From: JACVRW01 sp963811055 | Lineage (GTDB): Bacteria > Actinomycetota > Thermoleophilia > Solirubrobacterales > Thermoleophilaceae | Assembly (NCBI GenBank): GCA_963811055.1 | Contig: CAWEPQ010000001.1 | Coordinates: forward strand, 558,001 to 622,000 | Reading direction: 5' to 3' | Length of the DNA: 64,000 nucleotides | Shown: piece by piece, positions 42,636 through 51,597 of the stretch | Position numbering within the stretch: position 1 is the stretch's first letter | Layout of the letters: each line of letters starts with the position of its first letter | Position numbers and translations under genes: made by a program | The notes under the pieces: model-generated | Databases searched by the model: none | Told to the model about the DNA's origin: nothing | The model's input: only the letters and a program-made list of their open reading frames with translations

Positions 42636-43808
42636 ATGTCCAGCCCCATCCATCTGAGGCGCATCGGGCCGCTCACGGCTCTACTCGCCGTTCTGTTTGC
42701 CTTTTACGCCGGGCCCGCCGCGGCGCAGACGCCCGTCGATCTCGCCACAAGCGGCTCCTTTGTCGTCCTGGGCGGCTCGACCGTCACCAACACCGGCCCG
42801 TCTGTTCTCAACGGCGATCTCGGTGTTTCGCCGGGCACCGCACTCGTGGGCTTCGGCCTTCCCGCGGTCGTCAACGGAGCCACCCACGCCAACGACGGTG
42901 TGGCCGCACAGGCTCAGCTCGACCTCACCACCGCGTACGACGTCGCCGCCGGCCAGCCGGTCTCAGGCGGCAACGTCCTGACGGGCACCGACCTCGGAAG
43001 CCGGACGCTCGGCGCCGGGGCCTACCGGTACGCCACGTCCGCCCAGCTCACGGGTCAGCTCACGCTCGACGCCGCCGGCGATCCGGACGCGCAGTTCGTC
43101 TTCGAGATCGGCACGACGCTGACCACCGCGTCGGCCAGCTCGGTGCTCCTGATCAACGGAGCCTCACCGTGCAACGTCTACTGGCAGATCGGCAGCTCGG
43201 CCACGCTCGGCACCGGCACGGCGTTCCAGGGCAACCTGTTGGCGCTCACGAGCATCTCGCTGGACAGCGGAGCCACCGTGCTCGGGCGGGCACTTGCCCG
43301 CAACGGTGCGGTCACTCTGGACAACAACACCCTCAATGCCGCCGGCTGCGGCGCCAACACCACGCCGACGCCGACGCCGACACCGACGCCCACGCCCGGC
43401 GGGGGCGGCGGCGGCACCACGCCCGGCACGGGCTCCGGCACCGGCCCAGGCGCCGGAACCGGTGGATCCGGACCCGGGAGCGGCCCGGACAGGGCCGGCA
43501 GGGCCACCCGCAACGGCAGGGCGACCGTGCGCCGCGGCTCACGCAGCTCCTGCACCGACGGCTTCCGCGCGACGGTGCGCGGGCGCATGATCGCTCGTGT
43601 GGTGTTCCGCCTGGACGGCAGGCGCGTCAAGGCAGTGAGACGGTCTCCCTTCCGGATACAGCTGAACGCCGGGCCCGGCCGGCACAGGCTTACGGCGCAC
43701 GTGACCTTCACGGACGCCACCCGCGCAAGGACGGTGGCGCTCCGCTACCGCGCCTGCGCCGCCCAGCTCCTCCAGCCCCGCCAGGGCCCGTCGCGATTCA
43801 CCGGATGA
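42636..43808 (+). CDS. DUF3494 ice-binding-like secreted protein
   Basis: A 390-residue exported protein with signal LTALLAVLFAFYAGPAAAQ. Residues about 32-235 are the DUF3494 ice-binding fold: GSFVVLGGSTVTNTGPSVLN, GDLGVSPGTALVGF, TSAQLTGQLTLDAAGDPDAQ, FVFEIGTTLTTASAS and ALARNGAVTLDNNTLNAAGC. A (TP)n linker and Gly-rich spacer lead to a basic beta domain (about 295-385) with two cysteines, perhaps a wall-attachment module. The family includes antifreeze and ice-adhesion proteins, but many members in non-polar bacteria have other adhesive roles. It is the first gene behind the c-di-GMP riboswitch, and overlaps the next gene by ATGA. Confidence 0.9.
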   Translation: MSSPIHLRRIGPLTALLAVLFAFYAGPAAAQTPVDLATSGSFVVLGGSTVTNTGPSVLNGDLGVSPGTALVGFGLPAVVNGATHANDGVAAQAQLDLTTAYDVAAGQPVSGGNVLTGTDLGSRTLGAGAYRYATSAQLTGQLTLDAAGDPDAQFVFEIGTTLTTASASSVLLINGASPCNVYWQIGSSATLGTGTAFQGNLLALTSISLDSGATVLGRALARNGAVTLDNNTLNAAGCGANTTPTPTPTPTPTPGGGGGGTTPGTGSGTGPGAGTGGSGPGSGPDRAGRATRNGRATVRRGSRSSCTDGFRATVRGRMIARVVFRLDGRRVKAVRRSPFRIQLNAGPGRHRLTAHVTFTDATRARTVALRYRACAAQLLQPRQGPSRFTG

Positions 43809-44521
43809 GTCCGGGGACGCGCCCGACGCTGGGCGCGGCGCTTCTCTCTGCGGTCATCGGCTCCACGCTCACCGCCCCGGCACATGCCGCGGGCGGGGGC
43901 GTGCGGGCCGACCGGCCGCTCGTGGTGCTTACGCAGGATCACGCCGTACGCACCCGCCCGAGCGCACGCGCCCGGTGGGTCGAATCGGTATCGGCACGCC
44001 GGCCGCTCACCGGCGTCCGGACCGTCCTCCCGGTGCTCGGGCGCTCGGTGGGCCGCGGCGGAGCGCCCTGGGTTCGCGTCCGGCTTCCGGGTCGCCCCGC
44101 CGAACACACGGGCTGGATCCGCGCCAAGCACACGAGACGCAAGTCCAGCGAATGGCGCCTCGTCGTCACGCTCTCCACCCGCCGCGTGACGGTCTACCGG
44201 CACGGCCGCGCCGGACGTCGCTTCAGCGCCATCGTCGGCAAGTCCTCCACGCCGACCCCCACCGGCAACTTCTTCATCGAGGAGGCGCTGGCGCTCGACT
44301 CGCAGGTGGGCGGTCCGTACGCGCTGGCCACCAGCGCACGCTCGAACGTGCTCCAGGAATTCGAAGGCGGCCCCGGGCAGATCGCGATGCACGGGGTCAA
44401 CGGACTCTCGGGCGCGCTCGGATCGGCCGCCTCGCACGGGTGCATCAGGCTCAGCACGGACGCCATCACCTGGCTGGCCGGGCGCATCGGCAGCGGCGTG
44501 CCGCTGACCATCCGGGGCTAG
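43805..44521 (+). CDS. L,D-transpeptidase (YkuD domain)
   Basis: A 238-residue exported enzyme that makes 3-3 cross-links in peptidoglycan or attaches proteins to it. After a signal (LGAALLSAVIGSTLTAPAHA) comes an SH3-like segment (about 38-112), then the YkuD domain with IAMHGVNGLSG and the catalytic SHGCIRLSTDAI. The usual TPTPTGNFFIEEAL substrate-side motif is present. Its ATG overlaps the stop of the ice-binding-like gene, so the two are translated together; the enzyme may fix that protein or its partner to the wall, which is inference. Confidence 0.93.
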   Translation: MSPGTRPTLGAALLSAVIGSTLTAPAHAAGGGVRADRPLVVLTQDHAVRTRPSARARWVESVSARRPLTGVRTVLPVLGRSVGRGGAPWVRVRLPGRPAEHTGWIRAKHTRRKSSEWRLVVTLSTRRVTVYRHGRAGRRFSAIVGKSSTPTPTGNFFIEEALALDSQVGGPYALATSARSNVLQEFEGGPGQIAMHGVNGLSGALGSAASHGCIRLSTDAITWLAGRIGSGVPLTIRG

Positions 44522-44676
44522 CGCCCCGCGCCTGACACGCCGCATGTGTCAAAGGCCACTTTTCCGCGCTGCGCGTGGCCTGGCCGCTTCCTGGAAGCGG
44601 CCTCGCGCGTCCAGGCGAATTCGCGGAATCGCATGTACTTTCGGTTAGGGACCTCGAACGGAATCGGGACGGACCT

Positions 44677-47600
44677 TTGCCGGGACTCAGGCAGGAAGCC
44701 ATCGATAGAAAGCCGCGCGTCGCTGCGCTCATGCTGCTCGCCGCGCTCACGGCGTGCGCGCTCGCGTTCGCGGTCGGCTCGGCGCTGGCCGCCGGGGCTC
44801 CGGATACCTCGATCACCGCCGGGCCGTCGGGCACCTACCGCTCGGGCACGGCCCCCTTCACGCTGTCCTCGGCCACGAGCGGAGCGACCTTCGAGTGCTC
44901 GCTCGACGGCGCCGCGTTCGAGCCCTGCACGTCACAGCCGAGCTTCGAGGTGGCCAACGGCTCGCACCGGCTCGAGGCCCGCGCCGTCTCCGCCGGCAGC
45001 CCCGATCCCACCCCGGCGGTCCGCACCTGGTGGGCCGACGCCAGCTTCCAGAACGGGAACTTCGAGACGCCCGCCGGCGGCTGGACCAGCCAGGGCTACA
45101 CGGTGCCGGGGTTCGGCTGGAGCGGGGGCACGCTCCAGGTGGTGGACGGCGGCCTCACGGGCGGGAAGAAGACCGGCCGCTTCACGACTTCGGGATCGGG
45201 ATCGCCCACGATCTCCACCGCCCCCGATCCGTACGACGCGATCAACGCCGGTGTGACCCTCACCGCCCACGGCTCGGTCCGCGGGCAGACGAGCGGCCGC
45301 TCGATCTGCCTGAAGCTCCGCGAATACCAGCCGGGCACGAGCGGCGACACGCTGGTGAGCTCGGGCCAGACCTGCGTGACCACCAACGCCAGCGGCTCCT
45401 GGCAGTCCTTCCCCACGCTCACCTACACCACGCAGCAGAACGGCAGCTACGTCGACGTGCTCGTGTTCCAGACGACCGCCGGCTCGGCGGGCGAGATCTT
45501 CTACGTCGACGGGCTCTCGGTCAGTGAGCCGGGCTCGCCGTCGGTGCCGGCGCTGCCCTCGGTGCAGGGCGATCCGGTGCTGCTCGGCCTGGCCGACATC
45601 GCGTCGTGCTGGTCGGCGGGCGACGAGGCCACCGCGCGCCTGCTCGACACCACCCCCGGCGTGATCGGGATCGCGGGCGACACCGAGCAGAACCACGGCG
45701 AGCCCGCCGAGTTCCAGGGCTGCTACGAGCCCACCTGGGGCCGTCACAAGTGGCGCACCAAGCCGGCCGTGGGCGACCACGAGTACGGAACCGCGGGGGC
45801 CGCCGGGTACTTCGGGTACTACGGCTCCGCCGCCGGTGAGACCGGCAAGGGCTGGTACAGCTACGACCTCGGCACCTGGCACATCGTGGTGCTGAACAGC
45901 AACTGCGAGCTGATCGGCGGCTGCGGACCAGGCTCCGAGCAGTACGAGTGGCTGCAGAACGATCTCGCCGAGAACGCCGGCAGCTGCGTGGGCGCCTACT
46001 GGCATCACCCGCGCTGGAGCGCCGGAGCCACGCACGGCTCGCTCACGAAGAGCGCCCCCTTCTGGGACGTGCTCTACGAGTACGGCGCCGAGTTCGTCTA
46101 CAGCGGCAACGACCACACCTACCAGCGCTTCGCGCCCCAGACTCCAAGCGGGCAGGTGGATCAGGCACGCGGGCTCCGCCAGTTCGTGGTCGGCACCGGC
46201 GGCACGCAGCACTACCCGCTGAACGCGCCCCTGGCCAACACCCAGGTGCAGACCACCGGCACGTTCGGGGCGCTCAAGCTGACGCTGCACGCGAACAGCT
46301 ACGAGTGGCGCTTCCTGCCCCAGGACGGGCGCACCTTCACCGACACCGGGACCACCGACTGCTCGCCGCTCACGACCGACACGCAGAGCCCCGACACCAC
46401 CATCGACTCCGGTCCCACCGGCGTGGTGGCCTCCACGCTGGCAAGCATCGCGTTCACCTCCACTGAGGCCGGCTCGACCTTCGAGTGCAAGCTCGACACC
46501 GGCGCGTGGCAGGCCTGCACATCGCCGCGGGCGCTCACCGGCCTCGCGCAGGGGTCACACACCTTCCGGGTGCGCGCCACCGACGCCGCCGGCAACACCG
46601 ACCCGACCGAGGCCACCCGCACCTGGACCGTCGACACCGTGGCGCCCGACACCACGATCGGCACCGGTCCGAGCGGACCCACCGCATCCACCGGCGCGAG
46701 CATCTCGTTCGGCTCCACCGAGACCGGCTCCACCTTCGAGTGCAAGCTCGATGCCGGCGACTGGGAGGACTGCGACTCGCCGCGTGTACTCACGGGACTG
46801 AGCCAGGGCTCGCACACCCATTCGGTGCGCGCCACCGACGCCGCCGGCAACACCGACCAGACCGAGGCGGCGCGCACGTGGACTGTCGACACCGTCGCTC
46901 CTGACACCACCCTCAACGGCGGCCCCACCGGCTCGGTGGCCTCCACCTCGGCCAGCTTCCCGTTCACGTCCACCGAGACCGGATCGACCTTCGAGTGCAA
47001 GCTGGACGCGGGCGCCTGGCAGGCCTGCTCCACGCCGCGCGCGCTCACCGGGCTCGCGCAGGGCGCCCACACCTTCCGCGTCCGCGCCACCGACGGTGCC
47101 GGCAACGTCGACGCCACCGAGGCCACGCGCACCTGGACGGTCGACACCGTCGCACCCGACACCACCATCGGCTCGGGTCCCACCGGCATTGTCGGCTCCA
47201 CCTCCGCGACGCTCGGCTTCTCGTCCGACGACGCGCAGGGGAACTTCCAGTGCAAGCTCGACGACGGCGCCTGGGAGAACTGCACCTCGCCGCGCGGCCT
47301 CACCGGGCTCGCGCAGGGCGCCCATACCTTCCGCGTGCGCGCCACGGACGCAACGGGCAACGTCGACGCCACCGAGGCCACGCGCACCTGGACGGTCGAC
47401 ACCGTCGCGCCCGACACCACCATCGGCTCGGCGCCGAGCGGGGCCACCCCGTCCGACTCCGCGTCCCTCGCCTTCACGTCGACCGAGACCGGCTCGACCT
47501 TCGAGTGCAAGCTCGACGACGGCGCCTGGCAGAGCTGCACCTCGCCGCGCAACCTCACCGGACTCGCCCAAGGTGCGCACACCTTCGGCGTGCGCGCCAC

Positions 47601-50133
47601 CGACGGCGCCGGGAACGTCGACGCATCGGACGCCACCCGCAGCTGGACCGTGGACACCGTGGCGCCCGACACCACGATCTCCTCCGGCCCCTCGGGCACG
47701 GCCGCCTCCACCACGGCGGCGATCGCCTTCTCGTCCGACGACGCGCAGGCGACCTTCCAGTGCAAGCTCGACAACGGCGCCTGGCAGAGCTGCACCTCGC
47801 CGCGCAACCTCACCGGACTCGCCCAAGGTGCCCACACCTTCCGCGTGCGCGCCACGGACGGCGCGGGCAATGTCGACGCATCGGAGGCCACCCGCACCTG
47901 GACCGTGGATACGGTGGCCCCGAGCACGTCGATCACGTCAGGACCCACCGGCCTCACGACCACCGGCTCGGCCACGCTGGCCTTCGGCTCCACCGAGACG
48001 GGATCGAGCTTCGAGTGCCGGCTCGACTCCGGCCCGTGGCAGTCCTGCACCTCGCCGCATGCGCTCACGGGACTGGGCGACGGCGCCCATGTGTTCGCGG
48101 TGCGCGCCACCGACCCGGCCGGCAACACCGACCAGACCGAGGCCACCCGCGGCTGGACCGTGGACACCGGAGCGCCAGACACGATCATCGGGTCCGGACC
48201 TTCCGGGCCCACGGCCTCGACCTCGGCAAGCCTCGCCTTCACTGCCACCGAGTCCGGCTCGACCTTCCAGTGCAAGCTCGACGACGCCGCCTGGCAGGCC
48301 TGCACGTCGCCGCGCGCCCTCACCGGCCTGGCGCAGGGCGCCCACACCTTCCGCGTGCGCGCCACCGACCCCGCCGGCAACGTGGACCCGACGGAGGCCG
48401 TGCGCACCTGGAGCGTCGACACGATCGCCCCCGACACCGGCCTCACGGGCGGCCCGTCCGGCCCGACCGCTGCGAAGACGGCCTCGTTCTCGTTCGGCTC
48501 CGCGGACCCCGAGGCCGGCTTCCAGTGCAAGCTCGACGACGGCGCCTGGCAGGCCTGCACCTCGCCGCGAGGTCTCGCTGATCTCTCCGAGGGAGCGCAC
48601 AGCTTCCGGGTGAGGGCGGTGGACGCGGCCGGCAACGTCGACGCCACGGAGGCCCTGCGGTCCTGGACGGTCGATACCCAGGCTCCCGAGACCACGATCG
48701 GCTCGGGCCCCTCGGGCCACGTGGCCACCGGCTCGGCCGGCTTCACCTTCTCCTCGAGCGAGTCCGGGCCGAGCTTCGAGTGCAAGCTCGACGACGGCGC
48801 CTGGCAGGCCTGCGCGTCGCCGCGGGCGCTCACCGGCCTGGCCGACGGCGATCACAGCTTCCGGGTACGGGCCCTCGACGCGGCGGGCAACGCCGATGCC
48901 ACCGAGGCCGTGCGCGGCTGGACGGTGGACACGCAGGCCCCCGACACCACGATCTCCGCCGGGCCGGCCGGTCCGACCGCCAGCACGTCCGCCAACCTCG
49001 TCTTCGCCTCCACCGAGACCGGCTCGACGTTCGAGTGCAAGCTCGACGACGGCGCCTGGCAGACCTGCACCTCGCCGCGCAACCTCACCGGACTCGCCCA
49101 GGGCGCCCACACCTTCCGCGTGCGCGCCACCGACGCCGCCGGGAACACCGACGCCACCGAGTCCGCGCGTTCGTGGACCGTGGACACCGAGGCGCCGGAC
49201 ACGACCATCGAGTCAGGGCCCTCGGGCACCGTGGCCACCAACCACGCGACCTTCGAGCTCGGGTCGGCGGAGGCCGGATCGACGTACGAGTGCAAGCTCG
49301 ACGACGCGGACTGGGAACCGTGCGCATCGCCGCGCAGCCTCACTGGGCTCGCCAACGGCGAGCACACGTTCCGGGCCCGGGCCACCGACCAGGCGGGCAA
49401 CACCGACGGCTCGCCCGCCGCGCGCACCTGGGTGGTCGACGCCGAGGCCCCTGACACGTCCATCACCGCCGGGCCGTCCGGCACGGTGCGCAATACCGGA
49501 GCGACGTTCACGTTCACCGCGAGCGAGCTGGGCGCGAGCTTCGAGTGCCGCCTCGACGAGGGCGCCTGGGCGCCCTGCGGATCGCCGCACACGCTGAGCG
49601 GCCTCTCGTACGGCCGGCACAGCTTCCACGTGCGCGCCCGGGACCAGCTGGGCAACGCGGATGTGAGCCACGCGACGCGCGCCTGGACGGTCGAGCGCAC
49701 ACCGCAGAAGCCGACCCCTCCACCGGTCGTCGACCCGCCGCCTCCACCCGCCGCGCCTGTCGCGCCGTCACAGAAGCTGATCGCCGCCCAGCTCGAGCGT
49801 GACCTCGCCACCACGGTGCGCACGGTCCGGCGCCTCGGCGCGCGCAAGCTGCGCGCTCGGCGCGGCTTCACCGCGGCCGCGCTCCGGGCGCTCACGAGCG
49901 GCGCGTTCGCGGCCAAGCTCACCACACAGGGACCGGGCGGGCCCGTGGTCCTCGGCAAGGGCGCCCGCTCGGCGGGCAAGCCCGGGGCACACGCACTCCG
50001 GCTGAAGCTCACCCGGTCCGGCGTACGCCGGCTGGGCGCGGGCGGCCGCGTGAAGGTCAAGCTCACGCTCGAGTTCCGTGACGCGGCCGGCCACCGCACG
50101 CTGAAGGTCGCTAGCTTGCGGCTCCCTGGCTAG
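44677..50133 (+). CDS. Giant secreted metallophosphoesterase-like protein with 13 Ig-like repeats
   Basis: About 1818 residues from a TTG start; GTG 44575 and ATG 44731 are alternatives and none has a clear ribosome site. A signal (VAALMLLAALTACALAFAVG) precedes one degenerate Ig-like unit, a jelly-roll-like segment (about 125-290) and a metallophosphoesterase domain (about 298-515). That domain keeps the family plan, but GDN reads GDT, GNHE reads GDHE and GHDH reads GNDH, so several metal ligands are changed. Thirteen 85-residue repeats follow, each with FECKLD and a second Cys. A Pro linker and a basic C-terminal domain (VRRLGARKLRARRGFTAAAL) end it, perhaps for wall binding. It starts 155 bases behind the L,D-transpeptidase. 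Confidence 0.85.
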   Translation: MPGLRQEAIDRKPRVAALMLLAALTACALAFAVGSALAAGAPDTSITAGPSGTYRSGTAPFTLSSATSGATFECSLDGAAFEPCTSQPSFEVANGSHRLEARAVSAGSPDPTPAVRTWWADASFQNGNFETPAGGWTSQGYTVPGFGWSGGTLQVVDGGLTGGKKTGRFTTSGSGSPTISTAPDPYDAINAGVTLTAHGSVRGQTSGRSICLKLREYQPGTSGDTLVSSGQTCVTTNASGSWQSFPTLTYTTQQNGSYVDVLVFQTTAGSAGEIFYVDGLSVSEPGSPSVPALPSVQGDPVLLGLADIASCWSAGDEATARLLDTTPGVIGIAGDTEQNHGEPAEFQGCYEPTWGRHKWRTKPAVGDHEYGTAGAAGYFGYYGSAAGETGKGWYSYDLGTWHIVVLNSNCELIGGCGPGSEQYEWLQNDLAENAGSCVGAYWHHPRWSAGATHGSLTKSAPFWDVLYEYGAEFVYSGNDHTYQRFAPQTPSGQVDQARGLRQFVVGTGGTQHYPLNAPLANTQVQTTGTFGALKLTLHANSYEWRFLPQDGRTFTDTGTTDCSPLTTDTQSPDTTIDSGPTGVVASTLASIAFTSTEAGSTFECKLDTGAWQACTSPRALTGLAQGSHTFRVRATDAAGNTDPTEATRTWTVDTVAPDTTIGTGPSGPTASTGASISFGSTETGSTFECKLDAGDWEDCDSPRVLTGLSQGSHTHSVRATDAAGNTDQTEAARTWTVDTVAPDTTLNGGPTGSVASTSASFPFTSTETGSTFECKLDAGAWQACSTPRALTGLAQGAHTFRVRATDGAGNVDATEATRTWTVDTVAPDTTIGSGPTGIVGSTSATLGFSSDDAQGNFQCKLDDGAWENCTSPRGLTGLAQGAHTFRVRATDATGNVDATEATRTWTVDTVAPDTTIGSAPSGATPSDSASLAFTSTETGSTFECKLDDGAWQSCTSPRNLTGLAQGAHTFGVRATDGAGNVDASDATRSWTVDTVAPDTTISSGPSGTAASTTAAIAFSSDDAQATFQCKLDNGAWQSCTSPRNLTGLAQGAHTFRVRATDGAGNVDASEATRTWTVDTVAPSTSITSGPTGLTTTGSATLAFGSTETGSSFECRLDSGPWQSCTSPHALTGLGDGAHVFAVRATDPAGNTDQTEATRGWTVDTGAPDTIIGSGPSGPTASTSASLAFTATESGSTFQCKLDDAAWQACTSPRALTGLAQGAHTFRVRATDPAGNVDPTEAVRTWSVDTIAPDTGLTGGPSGPTAAKTASFSFGSADPEAGFQCKLDDGAWQACTSPRGLADLSEGAHSFRVRAVDAAGNVDATEALRSWTVDTQAPETTIGSGPSGHVATGSAGFTFSSSESGPSFECKLDDGAWQACASPRALTGLADGDHSFRVRALDAAGNADATEAVRGWTVDTQAPDTTISAGPAGPTASTSANLVFASTETGSTFECKLDDGAWQTCTSPRNLTGLAQGAHTFRVRATDAAGNTDATESARSWTVDTEAPDTTIESGPSGTVATNHATFELGSAEAGSTYECKLDDADWEPCASPRSLTGLANGEHTFRARATDQAGNTDGSPAARTWVVDAEAPDTSITAGPSGTVRNTGATFTFTASELGASFECRLDEGAWAPCGSPHTLSGLSYGRHSFHVRARDQLGNADVSHATRAWTVERTPQKPTPPPVVDPPPPPAAPVAPSQKLIAAQLERDLATTVRTVRRLGARKLRARRGFTAAALRALTSGAFAAKLTTQGPGGPVVLGKGARSAGKPGAHALRLKLTRSGVRRLGAGGRVKVKLTLEFRDAAGHRTLKVASLRLPG
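46387..49701 (+). repeat. Thirteen tandem 255-bp repeats (85-residue Ig-like units)
   Basis: Each unit starts (A/S)P(D)T, holds GPSG, FxCKLDxGxWxxC, LTGLAxGxHTFRVRATD and ends TRTWTVDT. Every unit is exactly 85 codons, so the block runs from 46387 to 49701 without gaps. Some pairs share long identical DNA stretches, pointing to recent duplication or gene conversion. Assemblies with short reads may miscount the copies. Confidence 0.9.
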
Positions 50134-50188
50134 CAGAGCACTCAAGGCAACCGAGCGGGTCCTGAGCGAGCGCGAGCTCGGGCGGGCG

Positions 50189-51184
50189 GTGCTCGAGCGA
50201 CAGGGGCTCCTGACCCGCAGACGTGGCTCGCTGCCCGCGGCGGTGGAGCGCATGGGCGGCGTGCAGGCCCAGTACGCGCCCTCGATCTACGTGGGCCTCT
50301 GGTCGCGGGTGGAGGGCCTCCGGCGCGACCAGGTCACACGCGCGCTCGAGCGGAAGACCCTCGTCCAGGCCACGCTCCTGCGGAACACGATCCACGTGGT
50401 GTCGCCGGGGGACTACTGGCAGTTCGCCGCGGCCACCCGCGACAGCCGCCGCAACTCGTGGCTCAAGGCCCGCGCGAGACACGGACCCGGTCGCAGGGAT
50501 GTGGAGGCCGCGGCCGGCCGGATGCTGCGGCGCCTGCGGGAGGGGCCGGCGGACCGCAGGGAGCTGATGCCGCTCGTGGACGGTGACCCAGTGCTCTTCA
50601 ACGGGGCCACGCTCTGGCTCGACGTTGTCCGCGTGCCGCCCGCCGGCACCTGGGAGCACCGCCGCGCGGACATCTACGAGCGCGCCGAGACGTGGCTCGA
50701 TCCCGAGCAGCCGGAGCGCCCGCGGCGGCATACCGTCACGCGCTATCTCGGTGCCTTCGGGCCCGCTGCGCCGGCTGACATCGCGAGCTGGTCGGGGATC
50801 CCGCCCGCGGAGCTCAAGCCGGTGCTCGAGAGCATGGATCTGCGGCACTTTCGCGACGAGCGCGGAGGCCTGCTGCTCGACCTTCCGCGCAGGCCGCTGC
50901 CGGCCGCCGCCACCGAGGCGCCGGTGCGCTTCCTGCCGGTATGGGACGCCATCCTGCTGGTGCACGCGCGCCGCACCGGCGTGCTCCCGGAGCGCTTCCG
51001 GCCACAGGTGTTCAGCACGAAGACGCCCCAGTCCGTGCCCACGTTCACCGTCGACGGGCAGGTGGCCGGCACCTGGCGCGCGGAGAAGGGCAGGGTGCGC
51101 GTCAACCCGTTCGAACCGCTGCCGAAGGGCGCCCGCCGCGAGGTCGACGAGGAAGCGTCGCGGCTGGCAAAGTTCATCGCATGA
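50189..51184 (+). CDS. AlkZ-like winged-helix DNA-binding protein (HTH_42)
   Basis: A protein of the AlkZ/YcaQ family, known as DNA glycosylases that open interstrand cross-links or remove alkylated bases. GSLPAAVERMGGVQAQYAPS carries the QxQ-type catalytic box (Q-A-Q), and RNTIHVVSPGDYWQFAAATR and VRFLPVWDAILLVHARR are standard. In-frame sequence upstream (RVLSERELGRA) matches the usual first helix, but offers only CTG at 50162 as start, with the previous gene's stop at 50131-50133. The GTG at 50189 is given as the first canonical start. The SnoaL gene overlaps its stop (ATGA). Confidence 0.85.
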   Translation: MLERQGLLTRRRGSLPAAVERMGGVQAQYAPSIYVGLWSRVEGLRRDQVTRALERKTLVQATLLRNTIHVVSPGDYWQFAAATRDSRRNSWLKARARHGPGRRDVEAAAGRMLRRLREGPADRRELMPLVDGDPVLFNGATLWLDVVRVPPAGTWEHRRADIYERAETWLDPEQPERPRRHTVTRYLGAFGPAAPADIASWSGIPPAELKPVLESMDLRHFRDERGGLLLDLPRRPLPAAATEAPVRFLPVWDAILLVHARRTGVLPERFRPQVFSTKTPQSVPTFTVDGQVAGTWRAEKGRVRVNPFEPLPKGARREVDEEASRLAKFIA

Positions 51185-51594
51185 GCGGATCGCCCGAAGA
51201 GGTCTGCCGGCTCGCCTACGAGCGCTACAGCGCCGGCGACATCGCAGCGATGCTCGAGCTGTTCGATCCCGAGGTGGAGGTGTACGTGGCCCCGCCGAAC
51301 TTCGAGAGCGGCACCTACCGGGGCCACCAGGAGTACCTCGGCCTGCTCGAGCGCTGGGGGTCGTCCTGGGACGAGATGCGCGCCGAGCCGAGAGGGCTGA
51401 CCGTCAAGGGCGACTGGGTGCTGGCTGTGGTCGAGTACATCGGGCTCGGCGCGGGCTCGTCCGTGGAGGTGACCCAGCGCTCCTGGGAGCTCTCGCACTG
51501 GCCCGCCGGCGCGTGCGTGCGCTACGAGGTCTATTGGGACGAGGCGGACGGCCGGGCCGCCTTCTCCAGGCACGCGGCGGAATCAGCGGTCTAA
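51181..51594 (+). CDS. SnoaL-like / NTF2-fold protein
   Basis: A 137-residue NTF2-fold protein: SPEEVCRLAYERYSAGDIAA, ELFDPEVEVYVAPPNFESGT, YRGHQEYLGLLERW and WELSHWPAGACVRYEVYWDE. It begins within the stop codon of the AlkZ-like gene, and the EamA gene follows after three bases, so the three are one operon. The ligand is unknown. Confidence 0.86.
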   Translation: MSGSPEEVCRLAYERYSAGDIAAMLELFDPEVEVYVAPPNFESGTYRGHQEYLGLLERWGSSWDEMRAEPRGLTVKGDWVLAVVEYIGLGAGSSVEVTQRSWELSHWPAGACVRYEVYWDEADGRAAFSRHAAESAV

Positions 51595-51597
51595 CCG

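Noticed and set aside
43363..43395. ACGCCG-type microsatellite in the ice-binding-like gene as a phase-variation switch
   Set aside because: The unit is a multiple of three and codes a Thr-Pro linker, so length changes would not shift the frame.
46299..48833. Long minus-strand reading frame of 844 codons opposite the Ig repeats
   Set aside because: It mirrors the repeat block in an antisense frame, has no family motif or ribosome site, and arises from high GC and absence of antisense stops in the repeats.
46387..49701. Regular repeats as a possible CRISPR array
   Set aside because: Units are 255 bp, coding and in frame, with no short repeat/spacer pattern. No cas genes are in the window.
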